Source of the DNA: WTJH01 sp049889695 | GTDB lineage: Bacteria; Bacteroidota; Bacteroidia; Flavobacteriales; Flavobacteriaceae | Assembly (NCBI GenBank): GCA_049889695.1 | Contig: JBMHCX010000007.1 | Span: 124,001 to 188,000 of the forward strand | DNA: 64,000 nucleotides | Direction of reading: 5' to 3' | In this document: in pieces, positions 7,863 through 16,533 of the stretch | Numbering within the stretch: the first letter of the stretch is position 1 | How the letters are laid out: each line of letters starts with the position of its first letter | Made by a program: the position numbers and the translations under genes | The notes under the pieces: generated by a model | The model's input: the letters and a program-made list of their open reading frames with translations, nothing else | Databases searched by the model: none | What the model was told of the DNA's origin: nothing

Positions 7863-8781
7863 TTACTTGGTAGTCCTCATAAGTAATAGCCCCACGAATA
7901 ATGCCGCTGATAGATTTGTGCAAGGCGTTAATCACCGGGAGTTTAATTTGGCTTTTAGCGTATATGATACTCACTGCTCGGGCAGGTGAGGGATTTTTAA
8001 AGGGCCTTAAGTTTTTCTTTTGCTGCTCTTCCATTTCCCGTGTATGCAGATAGGGGAGTAGGGTCATTCCTAGACCTTGGTCGGAAAGACGTACGAGGGT
8101 TTCAAAACTTCCGCTTTTCAAATCAAAAGCTGAATTTTCTTTCGCGTTATCCACAGCACATAAGTTCAGCGTTTGGTTGCGAAAACAATGGCCATCTTCC
8201 AACACCAAAAGAGGATTGGAGCTCAGGTCTTCGACCTCTAGTGCCTCTAGTGGATGGAGCGAATGATTTTGTGGGACATATCCGATAAAGGGTTCGTAAT
8301 AAAGAATTCTTTCAAGTATATTTTTTTGCTGTAACGGAGTTGCGGCAATACCAGCATCTAGTTGTCCTTCTGTTAACGCTTTCAGTATGTTTTCCGTGTT
8401 TAATTCTTGGATTTCTAAAACAACTTTGGGGTGGTTTTTTAGAAAGTCGTTCATAAACAGGGGAAGTAAGGTAGGCATCACTGTCGGGATAATCCCCAGG
8501 CGAAAACGTCCGCCGACCAAGCCTTTTTCTTGGGCAATAACGTCCTGCATCCTTTGTGATTCATTCAGAATAACCCGTGCCTGATCGACGATTTTCTGCC
8601 CGACGTTTGTCAGTCCAATGGGTTTTGTCTTTCGGTTAAAGATTTCCACTTCCAGCTCTTCTTCCAGCTTTTGCATCTGCATGCTGAGAGTCGGTTGGGT
8701 CACAAAAGATTTTTCAGCGGCGATCGTAAAATTGCCGCTATCCGCCACGGCAATAAGGTACTCAAGCTGTGTTAGTGTCAT
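7840..8781 (-). CDS. oxyR: OxyR-type LysR transcriptional regulator
   Basis: A 313-residue LysR regulator. The N-terminal helix-turn-helix (MTLTQLEYLIAVADSGNFTI, then TQPTLSMQMQKLEEELEV) is followed by a substrate-binding domain. The redox pair of OxyR is present at C199 (EDGHCFRNQ) and C208 (LNLCAVD), the same spacing and numbering as in E. coli OxyR, so peroxide sensing by a disulphide switch is well supported. Targets would be catalase, Dps and peroxidase genes, none of which is adjacent. It is a single gene read on the minus strand, with an AT-rich 96-base gap separating it from the downstream end of the cyclophilin gene. Confidence 0.92.
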   Translation of the reverse strand: MTLTQLEYLIAVADSGNFTIAAEKSFVTQPTLSMQMQKLEEELEVEIFNRKTKPIGLTNVGQKIVDQARVILNESQRMQDVIAQEKGLVGGRFRLGIIPTVMPTLLPLFMNDFLKNHPKVVLEIQELNTENILKALTEGQLDAGIAATPLQQKNILERILYYEPFIGYVPQNHSLHPLEALEVEDLSSNPLLVLEDGHCFRNQTLNLCAVDNAKENSAFDLKSGSFETLVRLSDQGLGMTLLPYLHTREMEEQQKKNLRPFKNPSPARAVSIIYAKSQIKLPVINALHKSISGIIRGAITYEDYQVITPNLQA

Positions 8782-8877
8782 ATCTTATAATTTTTATAAA
8801 AATAATAATAAAAAATTATATTAAAGGATATTACACACTTGTAATTGTCTATTTTTCAATAGTATTATTGGTGTTTC

Positions 8878-9564
8878 CTAATATATAAGTTTTGCTTTTA
8901 AGTATATGTTATGATGCGGAGCCTCTCTTTTGTCGATCGCCTGAGCGTTGATGCTATCGACCACCTCCATCCCCTGAATGACTTTCCCAAAAGGGGTGTA
9001 GTTCCCATCCAAATGATAGGCCCCTCCTTGTTGTTGAACAATAAAAAACTCATAAGGGGAAGCCAATTTGTATGGGTTATCTATTTCACTGCTGGGCATC
9101 GATACAACACCTCGATGGTGTTTGTGGTCATTGCGTAAATCGTTGGGAAGTAGATAGCGACCAATTTCTCTTCGTTTCCGGGCTGTTTTGGGAGAGTCTG
9201 AGTTACCTCCTTGAATAATAAACTTGGGGACTACTCTGTGGAAAGTAGTTCCATTAAAGTAACCGCGCTGGGTCAGATAAATAAAATTGGCCCGGTGGTA
9301 AGGTGTGTCTTCAAATAATTCAATAACAATTGCTCCAAAACGCGTGTCAAGTTGAACGCGGTTTGTGGTTAAGGTTTTTTCATAAGCGTGTAAAAACGGA
9401 ATAGCATTTTTGTCATCTAAGAATGGAAAGCTGTCTTTGGGTTGCTCGACAATTTCAGTTTTTGGCTTTTTTTTCGGGGCTAACGGTCGAGCCGTTTTTT
9501 TTGGTTGCGCTTCTTGGCAGCTGATGATGATCAGTAGTAAACTTAAAAACCCAATTCTTAGCAT
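8878..9564 (-). CDS. Peptidyl-prolyl cis-trans isomerase, cyclophilin type, lipoprotein
   Basis: Folding catalyst that isomerises Xaa-Pro bonds outside the cytoplasm. From the ATG at 9564 it has 228 residues and begins MLRIGFLSLLLIIISC, a lipobox with Cys16. The cyclophilin domain follows a Lys/Pro-rich linker: TRFGAIVIELFEDTPYHRAN, FHRVVPKFIIQGGN, YEFFIVQQQGGAYHLDGNYT and FGKVIQGMEVVDSI. A longer in-frame extension upstream exists, but it runs into the divergent Nudix gene and would bury the signal peptide, so I reject it. It is monocistronic and divergent from the Nudix gene across a 67-base gap. Confidence 0.9.
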   Translation of the reverse strand: MLRIGFLSLLLIIISCQEAQPKKTARPLAPKKKPKTEIVEQPKDSFPFLDDKNAIPFLHAYEKTLTTNRVQLDTRFGAIVIELFEDTPYHRANFIYLTQRGYFNGTTFHRVVPKFIIQGGNSDSPKTARKRREIGRYLLPNDLRNDHKHHRGVVSMPSSEIDNPYKLASPYEFFIVQQQGGAYHLDGNYTPFGKVIQGMEVVDSINAQAIDKREAPHHNIYLKAKLIY

Positions 9565-9631
9565 GATTTTTCCTTTCTTACGAAAGTAATCATTATTGTT
9601 TTTTGCATCTTTAAGCGTCAAAAAAATAGCA

Positions 9632-10273
9632 GTGGATTTCGACTTTATATTTTCGCGTCTATCTGTCTTAGCGCAATTGCCTAACAAGCCTGAGGCACAT
9701 TTATTGGCCATGCCGCCAGAGCGGCAGCGTTGGATAGAGCAAGCCCGTACAAGAAAAACACCTGCTCGACAAGCTTCTGTTTTGTGTTGTCTGTATCCTA
9801 ACGAAATAGGTGCTGCTTGTTTTGCACTCATTCGGAGGCAAGAAAGCCCCCATACGCATGGAGGTCAATACGCTCTGCCGGGAGGTAAGCGCGAGGCAAA
9901 TGATGTTTCAAACTGGGCAACAGCGCTTCGAGAGGCTGAAGAAGAGGTGCAAATTCCGAAGGAACAAGTACAGTTTGTACGGTCTTTACACTCGATCTAT
10001 ATCCCACCTAGTCATTTTGACGTACATCCCTTTCTAGGTCTCTTAAAAAAGACCCCTCGTCTTCAGCCCCAATGGTCGGAAGTGGCAGCGATCCATACCA
10101 TCCCTGTAGCAACGCTTTTGGAGCCGACAAACCTCCGTCAGATATCAATGACAACCTCCTACATGAAAGACCAGCTGGTGCCCGCTTTTGACCTAGCAGG
10201 GCATATGGTTTGGGGAGCTACAGCAATGATGCTAGCAGAGCTTCGCGAATTGTTAAACGCTCTAGCGAAATAG
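9632..10273 (+). CDS. Nudix hydrolase, CoA-pyrophosphatase-like
   Basis: Probable Nudix enzyme cleaving CoA or a related nucleotide diphosphate. The UPF0035-like stretch CFALIRRQESPHTHGGQYAL is followed by PGGKREANDVSNWATALREA and EEEVQI, the CoA-type Nudix box; the final Gly of the usual box is Gln here. The start is uncertain: there is no ATG, and GTG at 9632 gives VDFDFIFSRLSVLAQLP, which matches the usual N-terminus of this subfamily. A TTG at 9596 would add 12 residues. Length from the GTG is 213. It is divergent from the cyclophilin gene and 29 bases upstream of the acyltransferase gene. Confidence 0.83.
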   Translation: MDFDFIFSRLSVLAQLPNKPEAHLLAMPPERQRWIEQARTRKTPARQASVLCCLYPNEIGAACFALIRRQESPHTHGGQYALPGGKREANDVSNWATALREAEEEVQIPKEQVQFVRSLHSIYIPPSHFDVHPFLGLLKKTPRLQPQWSEVAAIHTIPVATLLEPTNLRQISMTTSYMKDQLVPAFDLAGHMVWGATAMMLAELRELLNALAK

Positions 10274-10302
10274 ATTGTTTATATTTGGGCTGAATTTGAC
10301 TT

Positions 10303-11100
10303 ATGCTATTTTTCCAACGGAATCCTTTTGGACATTATTTGATCCTTAAGAAATGGTTGATCCGCTATATGGGTTTTATGACCCATAGAAGATATCGCGG
10401 CTTCAACGAACTACAAATTGAAGGGTCTGAGGTCATCAAAAATCTTCCGGAGAACGGCGTCCTTTTTGTGTCCAATCATCAGACCTACTTCGCAGATGTA
10501 GTGGCCATGTTCCATGTCTTTAATGCCAGTCTTAAAGGTCGTATCGATAGTATAAAAAACATCGGCTACATCTGGAAGCCAAAGTTGAATATATACTTCA
10601 TCGCGGCTAAAGAAACCATGAATGCCGGATTACTCCCCAGAATTTTAGCTTATGCCGGGTCGGTTTCCATCGAACGGACATGGAGAGCTGGACAGCAGGA
10701 TGTCAATCGTCAGGTAAAAATGAGCGATATTACCAATATTGGGACTGCTCTGGACGACGGATGGGTGATAACCTTTCCACAAGGGACTACGCGCTCGTTT
10801 AAACCTATCCGAAAAGGGACGGCTCACCTCATCAGAAAATACAAGCCGATTGTTGTCCCTATTGTTATCGATGGTTTCAGACGCTCTTTCGATCGTAAAG
10901 GAATTATGATCAAGAAAAAAGGAATCTTGCAATCCATGGTGATCAAAGAACCTTTGGACATAGATTATGAAAACGAATCCGTTGATGCTATCCTTGAAAA
11001 AATTCAATTTGCCATTGAACAGCACGATTCCTTCCTTAAGGTGGTACCACAAGAAGAATTAGAGATTGCTGAGCAGCTCAACAAAAAGCGCGAGTGGTAG
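10303..11100 (+). CDS. 1-acyl-sn-glycerol-3-phosphate acyltransferase (PlsC family)
   Basis: Membrane-associated acyltransferase of phospholipid synthesis. The HX4D catalytic motif is NHQTYFAD at about residues 59-66. The second motif, FPQGTTRS, is a variant of the canonical FPEGTRS with Gln replacing Glu, at about residues 159-166. Length (265) is standard. The C-terminus is charged and lacks extra domains. The Glu-to-Gln change occurs in some Bacteroidota homologues as far as I know, so the exact acyl acceptor is less certain than the family. Transcribed with the Nudix gene; convergent with sodC, whose stop is 3 bases away. Confidence 0.85.
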   Translation: MLFFQRNPFGHYLILKKWLIRYMGFMTHRRYRGFNELQIEGSEVIKNLPENGVLFVSNHQTYFADVVAMFHVFNASLKGRIDSIKNIGYIWKPKLNIYFIAAKETMNAGLLPRILAYAGSVSIERTWRAGQQDVNRQVKMSDITNIGTALDDGWVITFPQGTTRSFKPIRKGTAHLIRKYKPIVVPIVIDGFRRSFDRKGIMIKKKGILQSMVIKEPLDIDYENESVDAILEKIQFAIEQHDSFLKVVPQEELEIAEQLNKKREW

Positions 11101-11103
11101 ACC

Positions 11104-11664
11104 TTATTGGATAATTCCAGCACAACTGACCCGAGCTCCTGCGGCTCCTGAAGGTTGCGACACAAAATCGTCTACTCCCTGGTGCACGATGATAGCTTTC
11201 CCAATAATATTTTTAGTTTCGTCCTCACAGTCTAAGCACCAGAGGTCGGACTTAAATACAACATGCGCATGACCTGTACTGTCAGCTTCGAAATTTCCGA
11301 TATCCCCTCGGTGGAAACCAGACGAAGCTCCCCATTTTCCGTGCGCTTCAAAGGTAGGGTTCCAATGTCCTCCGGTCGATTTACCATCGTCAGAGCTACA
11401 GTCCGCCTTTTCGTGCAGATGTATGGCATGGGTACCGGGCGCTAGTCCCATAATATGGGCGTCCATTTGCACCCATTTACCTTCCTGAACAAAGGTTACT
11501 TGCCCTTGTACATCCGAATTACTTTTCGCATTTAGAGTAGTTTTAAGCTTAATGACCTTGGTTCCTTCCACCACTGTTGGGGTAGCTGCCTTTTTTTCAA
11601 CTTTGGATTGACATGCCACTAAGCCAAAGACTATCAGTAATAAACTAGGGGTAATATGTTTCAT
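11104..11664 (-). CDS. sodC: Cu/Zn superoxide dismutase, lipoprotein
   Basis: Dismutates superoxide in the periplasm. Starting at the ATG at 11664, the 186 residues open with MKHITPSLLLIVFGLVAC, so Cys18 is the lipid anchor. The metal ligands can be read: H82 and H84 (AIHLHEKADC), bridging H100 (STGGHWNP), H108, H118 and D121 (FHRGDIGN), and H161 (IIVHQGVDD). The structural Cys pair C89/C186-region (GARVSCAGI) is also present. An insert with CLDC at about 143-146 adds two cysteines beyond the standard fold. A longer upstream extension would overlap the divergent gene and is rejected. Confidence 0.93.
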   Translation of the reverse strand: MKHITPSLLLIVFGLVACQSKVEKKAATPTVVEGTKVIKLKTTLNAKSNSDVQGQVTFVQEGKWVQMDAHIMGLAPGTHAIHLHEKADCSSDDGKSTGGHWNPTFEAHGKWGASSGFHRGDIGNFEADSTGHAHVVFKSDLWCLDCEDETKNIIGKAIIVHQGVDDFVSQPSGAAGARVSCAGIIQ

Positions 11665-11746
11665 GTTTTTTTCTTTAAATATACAAAAACACTGGAGAGT
11701 CAGATTTTCTCCCCTTGAAAGGAATCCATTATATTTGGGAAAAAAA

Positions 11747-12760
11747 TTGAAGCATAAAGAACTTTTATTTGTCCTTATGAGTCTGCTGTTTTTCTCCTGC
11801 AAGACCCATTACCGAACAGCCCCTTTCACTACCGATCGAACCCCTAAAGCTCCGGACTATTCCAAGTTTCAGAGCTGGGCGGTTTTGCCCGGGGAATATC
11901 CTCCTGTCTTGGATTTTTGTGGACCACACACCGATCAGGCCAGCGCCGATGTTTTTTATATCTATCCTACGCTCTTCGCGGATAAAAAGAACAGTGGTTG
12001 GAATGCAGATATTTTTAATGCTGAGATTCGCCGGGAGGTGCTACAGCAGGCGGTTAAATATCAAGCTTCTGCGTGGCATGATGCTGGGAACCTTTATGTT
12101 CCTTTCTATCGGCAGGCGCATTATCGGATCTTTGTAGAGCCCTATAAAAAAGGGGGGGAACCTGCTTGGGAGTTGGCATATGCCGATGTGCGTAATGCAT
12201 TTCAATACTATCTCGAAAACTACAATCAAGGAAAACCCATCGTTATAGCTTCCCACAGTCAGGGAAGTATGCATGCCAAAAGATTACTGGCTGAATTCTT
12301 CGATCAAAAGCCCTTGCAAAAACAGCTAGTGGCGGCCTATTTGGTGGGAACAAAGATCTCTGAAGATGAATATAAGAGTCTGCCTGCCTTGTGGACCCCC
12401 CAAGCCACCGGAGGAGTGGTTTCTTGGAACACCTACAAAAAAGGAAAGCTTCCCAGGAATTTTGATCAATGGTACCAAGGAGGACTCACCACTAACCCGG
12501 TGACATGGGACCGACAGCCACAAAGTAAAAAGTATCAGCATAAAGGCGTATTATATCGCAACCTGGAAGTCTATCCCCAAAGCCTAACTGTAGAAACACA
12601 AAACGGGATGCTCTGGTCTACGGTGCCTTATGTGCCAAAACGATTTTTATTACAACTGATTAAAAATTATCACTTTGCCGATATCAATCTTTTTTGGGAG
12701 GATATCCGTCAGAATGCACAACTGCGAGTCGAGCGTTGGATTAAGAACAATCAGCAGTAA
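11747..12760 (+). CDS. DUF3089 domain lipoprotein (alpha/beta-hydrolase-like)
   Basis: Exported protein with an alpha/beta-hydrolase appearance: a nucleophile elbow ASHSQGSMHAKRLL follows IVI, giving Ser in SHSQG at about residue 167. The N-terminal block (DVFYIYPTLF, then AGNLYVPFYRQAHYRIF) is characteristic of DUF3089. There is no good ATG. A TTG at 11747 produces KHKELLFVLMSLLFFSC, a complete lipoprotein signal, so I choose it; the ATG at 11777 would leave too short a signal, and the longer frame would overlap sodC. Its stop overlaps the start of the next gene (TAATG). The substrate is unknown, probably an ester. Confidence 0.72.
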   Translation: MKHKELLFVLMSLLFFSCKTHYRTAPFTTDRTPKAPDYSKFQSWAVLPGEYPPVLDFCGPHTDQASADVFYIYPTLFADKKNSGWNADIFNAEIRREVLQQAVKYQASAWHDAGNLYVPFYRQAHYRIFVEPYKKGGEPAWELAYADVRNAFQYYLENYNQGKPIVIASHSQGSMHAKRLLAEFFDQKPLQKQLVAAYLVGTKISEDEYKSLPALWTPQATGGVVSWNTYKKGKLPRNFDQWYQGGLTTNPVTWDRQPQSKKYQHKGVLYRNLEVYPQSLTVETQNGMLWSTVPYVPKRFLLQLIKNYHFADINLFWEDIRQNAQLRVERWIKNNQQ

Positions 12761-13299
12761 TGTTAGCAGAAATTCTACAGCAGTGTAAAGACCAATGGGT
12801 TCGGTCGAAATATCAAAAAAATCATCCCTTCCGATATGCCACCTTGGCCACAATAAGTAAAGAAGGGAAGCCATCTATGCGTACGGTGGTTCTGCGTGAT
12901 TTCGACCCCCAACAAATGGAGTTTGTCATCTTTACAGACAGTCGTTCCGCCAAAGCAAAAGACCTCCAGCGATCGGCCGAAGCACAATTGTTGTTTTACG
13001 ACCCCAAGAAATTATGGCAGATTCAGGTCGATCTCTTGTGTTTACAACGCTCATCAGACCCCAAGACATTCGCTCAAATACCTCCTCGGTCGCAGAAAGA
13101 CTACACCACTGTTTTGGCGCCTGGGAGCCCAATCGAACAACCGGATCAGGTCACCTATGACACGGAGCAGCCCCATTTTTTAAAGTTGCGCTTTCAAGCA
13201 CAACGGATTGAAAGTTTAAAACTCAAGCGACCAGTGCATATCCGCGCTCAATTCGTCCGTTCAGCGGAAGAGTGGAATGCTGATTTTCTCAATCCTTAG
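12760..13299 (+). CDS. Pyridoxamine 5'-phosphate oxidase-like FMN-binding protein
   Basis: A split-barrel flavin protein of 179 residues. The segment PFRYATLATISKEGKPSMRT followed by VVLRDFD is the FMN-binding start of the PNPOx-like fold. Then come FTDSRSAKAKDLQ and LFYDPKKLWQIQVD. It resembles the Alr4036-type subgroup rather than true PdxH, since the PdxH C-terminal RLSDR-type motif is missing. An oxidoreductase role with FMN is likely; the substrate is unknown. Its ATG shares a base with the stop of the DUF3089 gene, so translation is coupled. Confidence 0.75.
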   Translation: MLAEILQQCKDQWVRSKYQKNHPFRYATLATISKEGKPSMRTVVLRDFDPQQMEFVIFTDSRSAKAKDLQRSAEAQLLFYDPKKLWQIQVDLLCLQRSSDPKTFAQIPPRSQKDYTTVLAPGSPIEQPDQVTYDTEQPHFLKLRFQAQRIESLKLKRPVHIRAQFVRSAEEWNADFLNP

Positions 13300-13353
13300 T
13301 GAATTTATTTCCGGAAGCTTTTCTTTTTTGCTAATTTCAAACAAAGAAAGCTC

Positions 13354-14793
13354 ATGTCAAAAAAGGCCCATCTTTCCCGTCGTTCTTTTATTAAGCAAGC
13401 AGCTGCAGCTTCCAGTTTTTTTATTGTTCCTAGACATGTCTTGGGCGGTAAGGGGTATACACCTCCCAGCGATCAGCTCAATTTAGCTGCTGTAGGCGTC
13501 GGTGGAAAAGGACGTACCGATATACTTCATGCTTCTGTCAATGGCAGGGAACGTGTTGTTGCCTTGTGTGATGTCGATCCGTTAGGCAAACACGGGGTCC
13601 TGAAAACCCGAAAGGAATTTCCGAAAGCTAATTTTTACACTGATTTCCGGCGTATGTTGGATGAAGAACCCGATATTGATGCGCTGACCATATCGACACC
13701 CGACCATACACATGCCCCAGTGGCTGTTTATGCAATGGAACGGAAAAAACATATATATGTCCAAAAGCCTTTAACCCACAATGTTAATGAGGCTCGTTTG
13801 CTGACACAAATGGCGAGAGAAAAACAAGTGGTGACTCAGATGGGAAATCAGGGGGCATCTAATCCCGACCAAGAAACTGTTCAAAACTGGATAGCGAACG
13901 ATAGTATCGGTCCTGTTTCCAGCGTTTATGTTTGGACAGACCGCCCTGTTTGGCCACAAGGCATTCCTCCACTGACACCTGCCCCCGCCCAAAAACCCGA
14001 TCAGTTGGCTTGGGATCTGTGGCTAGGGCCTGCACCTGAGACTCCCTACCTACCTAAGATGCATCCATTTAATTGGAGAGGCTGGTGGGCCTACGGGACA
14101 GGAGCTCTAGGAGATATGGGCTGCCACCTAATAGACATCCCCTTCCGCGCCCTAGGACTGGGTTATCCGACGGCTGTTGAATGTAGTGTTGGTAGTGTTT
14201 ACACTAAGATGTGGGAGCCGGAATATATTCCTGAGGGATGTCCGCCTTCGTCCTATGTCCGATTACAGTTCGATGCTACCCCAAAAAATAAGACACCCAT
14301 GCAGATGATTTGGACCGATGGAGGGATTCGTCCTACTCATCCGGAAGGAATCCCTGCCGATGTAGATCTGGGGCGTAATGGTGTCCTAATGATCGGACCG
14401 CGAGGAGTAATTACTGCCGATGTCTACGGGAATAATCCTAAACTGTATCATTCCGATGGAAATATTCAGGTGGGTCCCAATTGGAATACGAAGGGGGAGC
14501 CTGAACACGGACATCAACGTAAGTGGATTGATGCCTGTAAGGCAGGTTTTGGCAGCGAACAGCATCAAGAGCTTAGCTCTTCTTTTGATTACGCTGGGCC
14601 CTTGACCGAAACAGTTTTAATGGGTAATATTGCCATCCGAAGTTATATGCTCCGCAAGAAATCGCCCAACGGAGGCTACGAATTTAATGGTCGTAAAAAA
14701 CTCCTTTGGGATGGAGCGCAAATGAAAATAACCAATTTGAAACAAGCCAATACTTTTGTCGGGAGAGACTACCGAAAAGGTTGGGAAATTTAA
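13354..14793 (+). CDS. Tat-exported Gfo/Idh/MocA family oxidoreductase
   Basis: NAD(P)-dependent sugar oxidoreductase fold exported by the Tat pathway. The N-terminus carries the twin-Arg motif SRRSFIKQAAAASSFFIV. The Rossmann nucleotide-binding stretch is LNLAAVGVGGKGR (about 44-56), followed by ALCDVD and the EKP-like catalytic motif VQKPLTHN (about 131-138). The C-terminal part WRGWWAYGTGALGDMGCHLI is typical of the secreted Bacteroidota members. These proteins fold with cofactor in the cytoplasm and act in the periplasm; some related enzymes are GH109 glycosidases. It heads a group with an SDR and a sugar isomerase-like gene, suggesting processing of a sugar or sugar acid. Confidence 0.85.
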   Translation: MSKKAHLSRRSFIKQAAAASSFFIVPRHVLGGKGYTPPSDQLNLAAVGVGGKGRTDILHASVNGRERVVALCDVDPLGKHGVLKTRKEFPKANFYTDFRRMLDEEPDIDALTISTPDHTHAPVAVYAMERKKHIYVQKPLTHNVNEARLLTQMAREKQVVTQMGNQGASNPDQETVQNWIANDSIGPVSSVYVWTDRPVWPQGIPPLTPAPAQKPDQLAWDLWLGPAPETPYLPKMHPFNWRGWWAYGTGALGDMGCHLIDIPFRALGLGYPTAVECSVGSVYTKMWEPEYIPEGCPPSSYVRLQFDATPKNKTPMQMIWTDGGIRPTHPEGIPADVDLGRNGVLMIGPRGVITADVYGNNPKLYHSDGNIQVGPNWNTKGEPEHGHQRKWIDACKAGFGSEQHQELSSSFDYAGPLTETVLMGNIAIRSYMLRKKSPNGGYEFNGRKKLLWDGAQMKITNLKQANTFVGRDYRKGWEI

Positions 14794-14803
14794 ACTACTT
14801 ATC

Positions 14804-15586
14804 ATGCAAAAACCAGTCGTATGGATTACTGGGGCCTCCTCAGGAATAGGAGCCGCCGTAGCCAAACAATATGCCCAAAAAGGCTATCGTTTAATCTTAT
14901 CTTCTCGCCGGGAAGATGCCTTACAAGCAGTAGCCGATCAGTGCCATTCAACGGAGGTATTCTTATTGCCCTTTGACCTTACAGCAACACAAAAAGCACC
15001 CGAACACGTTCAAAAAGCTATTGCGGCCTTTGGTCAGGTAGACATCCTTATCAATAATGGCGGGATTAGTCAGCGGTCACTTATAGAAGACACTAAATTT
15101 GAAGTCTATGCCCGACTAATGGAGGTCGACTATTTAGGGACCGTAGCTTTGAGTGTCGCCCTACTCCCTCATTTTATTGAACGCCAGAAGGGACATTATG
15201 TAGCCGTGAGTAGTATCATGGGAAAATTCAGTTCTCCCTACAGAGCTGGTTATTGTGCTGCAAAACACGCACTTCACGGTTTTTTCGACGCTATGCGGAT
15301 GGAACAAGAAAAAAATGGAATTCACGTGACGATGATTTGTCCCGGCTTCATCAATACTCAGGTGTCTGCGAATGCCATTACCGGAAATGGAACACCCTTG
15401 GGGAAGAGCGATCGTGGCACTAAACTCGGGGTAGATGCCGATCGATGTGCACGACGAATCGTTCGCGCGATCGATCATAAGAAATGGGAGGTGAATATTG
15501 GAAGAAAAGAACTTCTTGGGATTTATCTCAAGCGATTGTCCAATAAATGGACGCATAGAGTTGTGATGAAATCACAAGTACGTTAA
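14804..15586 (+). CDS. Short-chain dehydrogenase/reductase
   Basis: Classical SDR of 260 residues beginning MQKPVVWITGASSGIGAAVA, with the TGxxxGxG cofactor motif at about residues 10-16, the NNGG motif (ILINNGGIS) at about 84-92, and the catalytic Ser (VSSIMG) and YCAAK (Tyr-x-x-x-Lys) about 12 residues apart. Cytoplasmic. The ATG at 14804 is preferred over an in-frame extension that would overlap the upstream gene. It lies 10 bases after the Gfo/Idh/MocA gene and 19 bases before the isomerase-like gene. The substrate is unknown. Confidence 0.88.
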   Translation: MQKPVVWITGASSGIGAAVAKQYAQKGYRLILSSRREDALQAVADQCHSTEVFLLPFDLTATQKAPEHVQKAIAAFGQVDILINNGGISQRSLIEDTKFEVYARLMEVDYLGTVALSVALLPHFIERQKGHYVAVSSIMGKFSSPYRAGYCAAKHALHGFFDAMRMEQEKNGIHVTMICPGFINTQVSANAITGNGTPLGKSDRGTKLGVDADRCARRIVRAIDHKKWEVNIGRKELLGIYLKRLSNKWTHRVVMKSQVR

Positions 15587-15605
15587 TCAATTATAATCTG
15601 TTTAG

Positions 15606-16472
15606 ATGAATCGAAGAAAAGCCATCCAATCGTTTAGTTATGCCTTAGGCGCAGTCTCTATCCCTTGGACATCCAAAGATCTTGATCCGATGATCAGCAA
15701 AAGCTTAAAAGGAAATATCAAACACTCTGTGAGTCGCTGGTGTTTTGATGCGATCCCTATGGAAACCTTTGCACCAGCAGTGAAACAACTGGGTTGCAGC
15801 GGAATCGATTTATTAGGACCTAAAGATTGGCCATTGGTGAAAAAATTAGGACTCGATTCTACCATGTGCTATTGGGCAGAGGAAATGAGCCAGACCGATA
15901 GCTGGAATCGCCGCGAAAATCATCCGAAATTAATTGCCGATTATACGCGATATATCAATACCGTTGCAGACGCCGGCTACACCAATCTCATTTGCTTTAG
16001 TGGCAATCGAAATGGAATGGACGATCAAGAGGGTCTAGAGAATTGTGTGGAAGGGTTTAAGCAGATTCTTCCATTAGCAGAAAAAAGGGGAGTGGTCCTA
16101 CAAATTGAAGTCTTTAACTCTAAAATTGATCATCCCGACTATATGTGCGACTCCTCTGCATGGAGTGTAGCCCTTTGTAAGGCCTTAGGGTCTGATCATT
16201 TTAAAGTATTGTATGATATCTACCATATGCAGATCAATGAAGGGGATATCATTCGAACTATACAGGATCACCACAGCTATTTTGGGCACTACCACACTGC
16301 AGGTGTTCCCGGGCGGCATGAAATTGATGAGACGCAGGAACTGAACTACCCTGCAATTATGCGTGCTATTGCAGCCACTGGATTCCAAGGCTATGTTGCA
16401 CAGGAATTTATCCCCACTTGGGAGAAACCTTTGGACGCTTTGGCGCAAGCTATCCAGATTTGTGATGTTTAG
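15606..16472 (+). CDS. Hydroxypyruvate isomerase-like TIM-barrel protein with Tat-like signal
   Basis: Sugar isomerase/epimerase of the xylose-isomerase-like TIM-barrel superfamily, 288 residues. Metal ligands expected of the family can be seen: Glu in VLQIEVFN, Asp in LYDIYHMQ, His in GHYHTAGVPG and Glu in AQEFIPTW. The sequence is closest in appearance to hydroxypyruvate isomerase. The N-terminus MNRRKAIQSFSYALGAVS resembles a Tat signal, so the product may be periplasmic like the first gene of the group. It is probably the last gene of the three-gene operon. Confidence 0.8.
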   Translation: MNRRKAIQSFSYALGAVSIPWTSKDLDPMISKSLKGNIKHSVSRWCFDAIPMETFAPAVKQLGCSGIDLLGPKDWPLVKKLGLDSTMCYWAEEMSQTDSWNRRENHPKLIADYTRYINTVADAGYTNLICFSGNRNGMDDQEGLENCVEGFKQILPLAEKRGVVLQIEVFNSKIDHPDYMCDSSAWSVALCKALGSDHFKVLYDIYHMQINEGDIIRTIQDHHSYFGHYHTAGVPGRHEIDETQELNYPAIMRAIAATGFQGYVAQEFIPTWEKPLDALAQAIQICDV

Positions 16473-16533
16473 TCGTTTGCTGAAGAATTCATATCTTAAC
16501 ATGACCATTTGTTGTTGAATTATTGACTAATTA

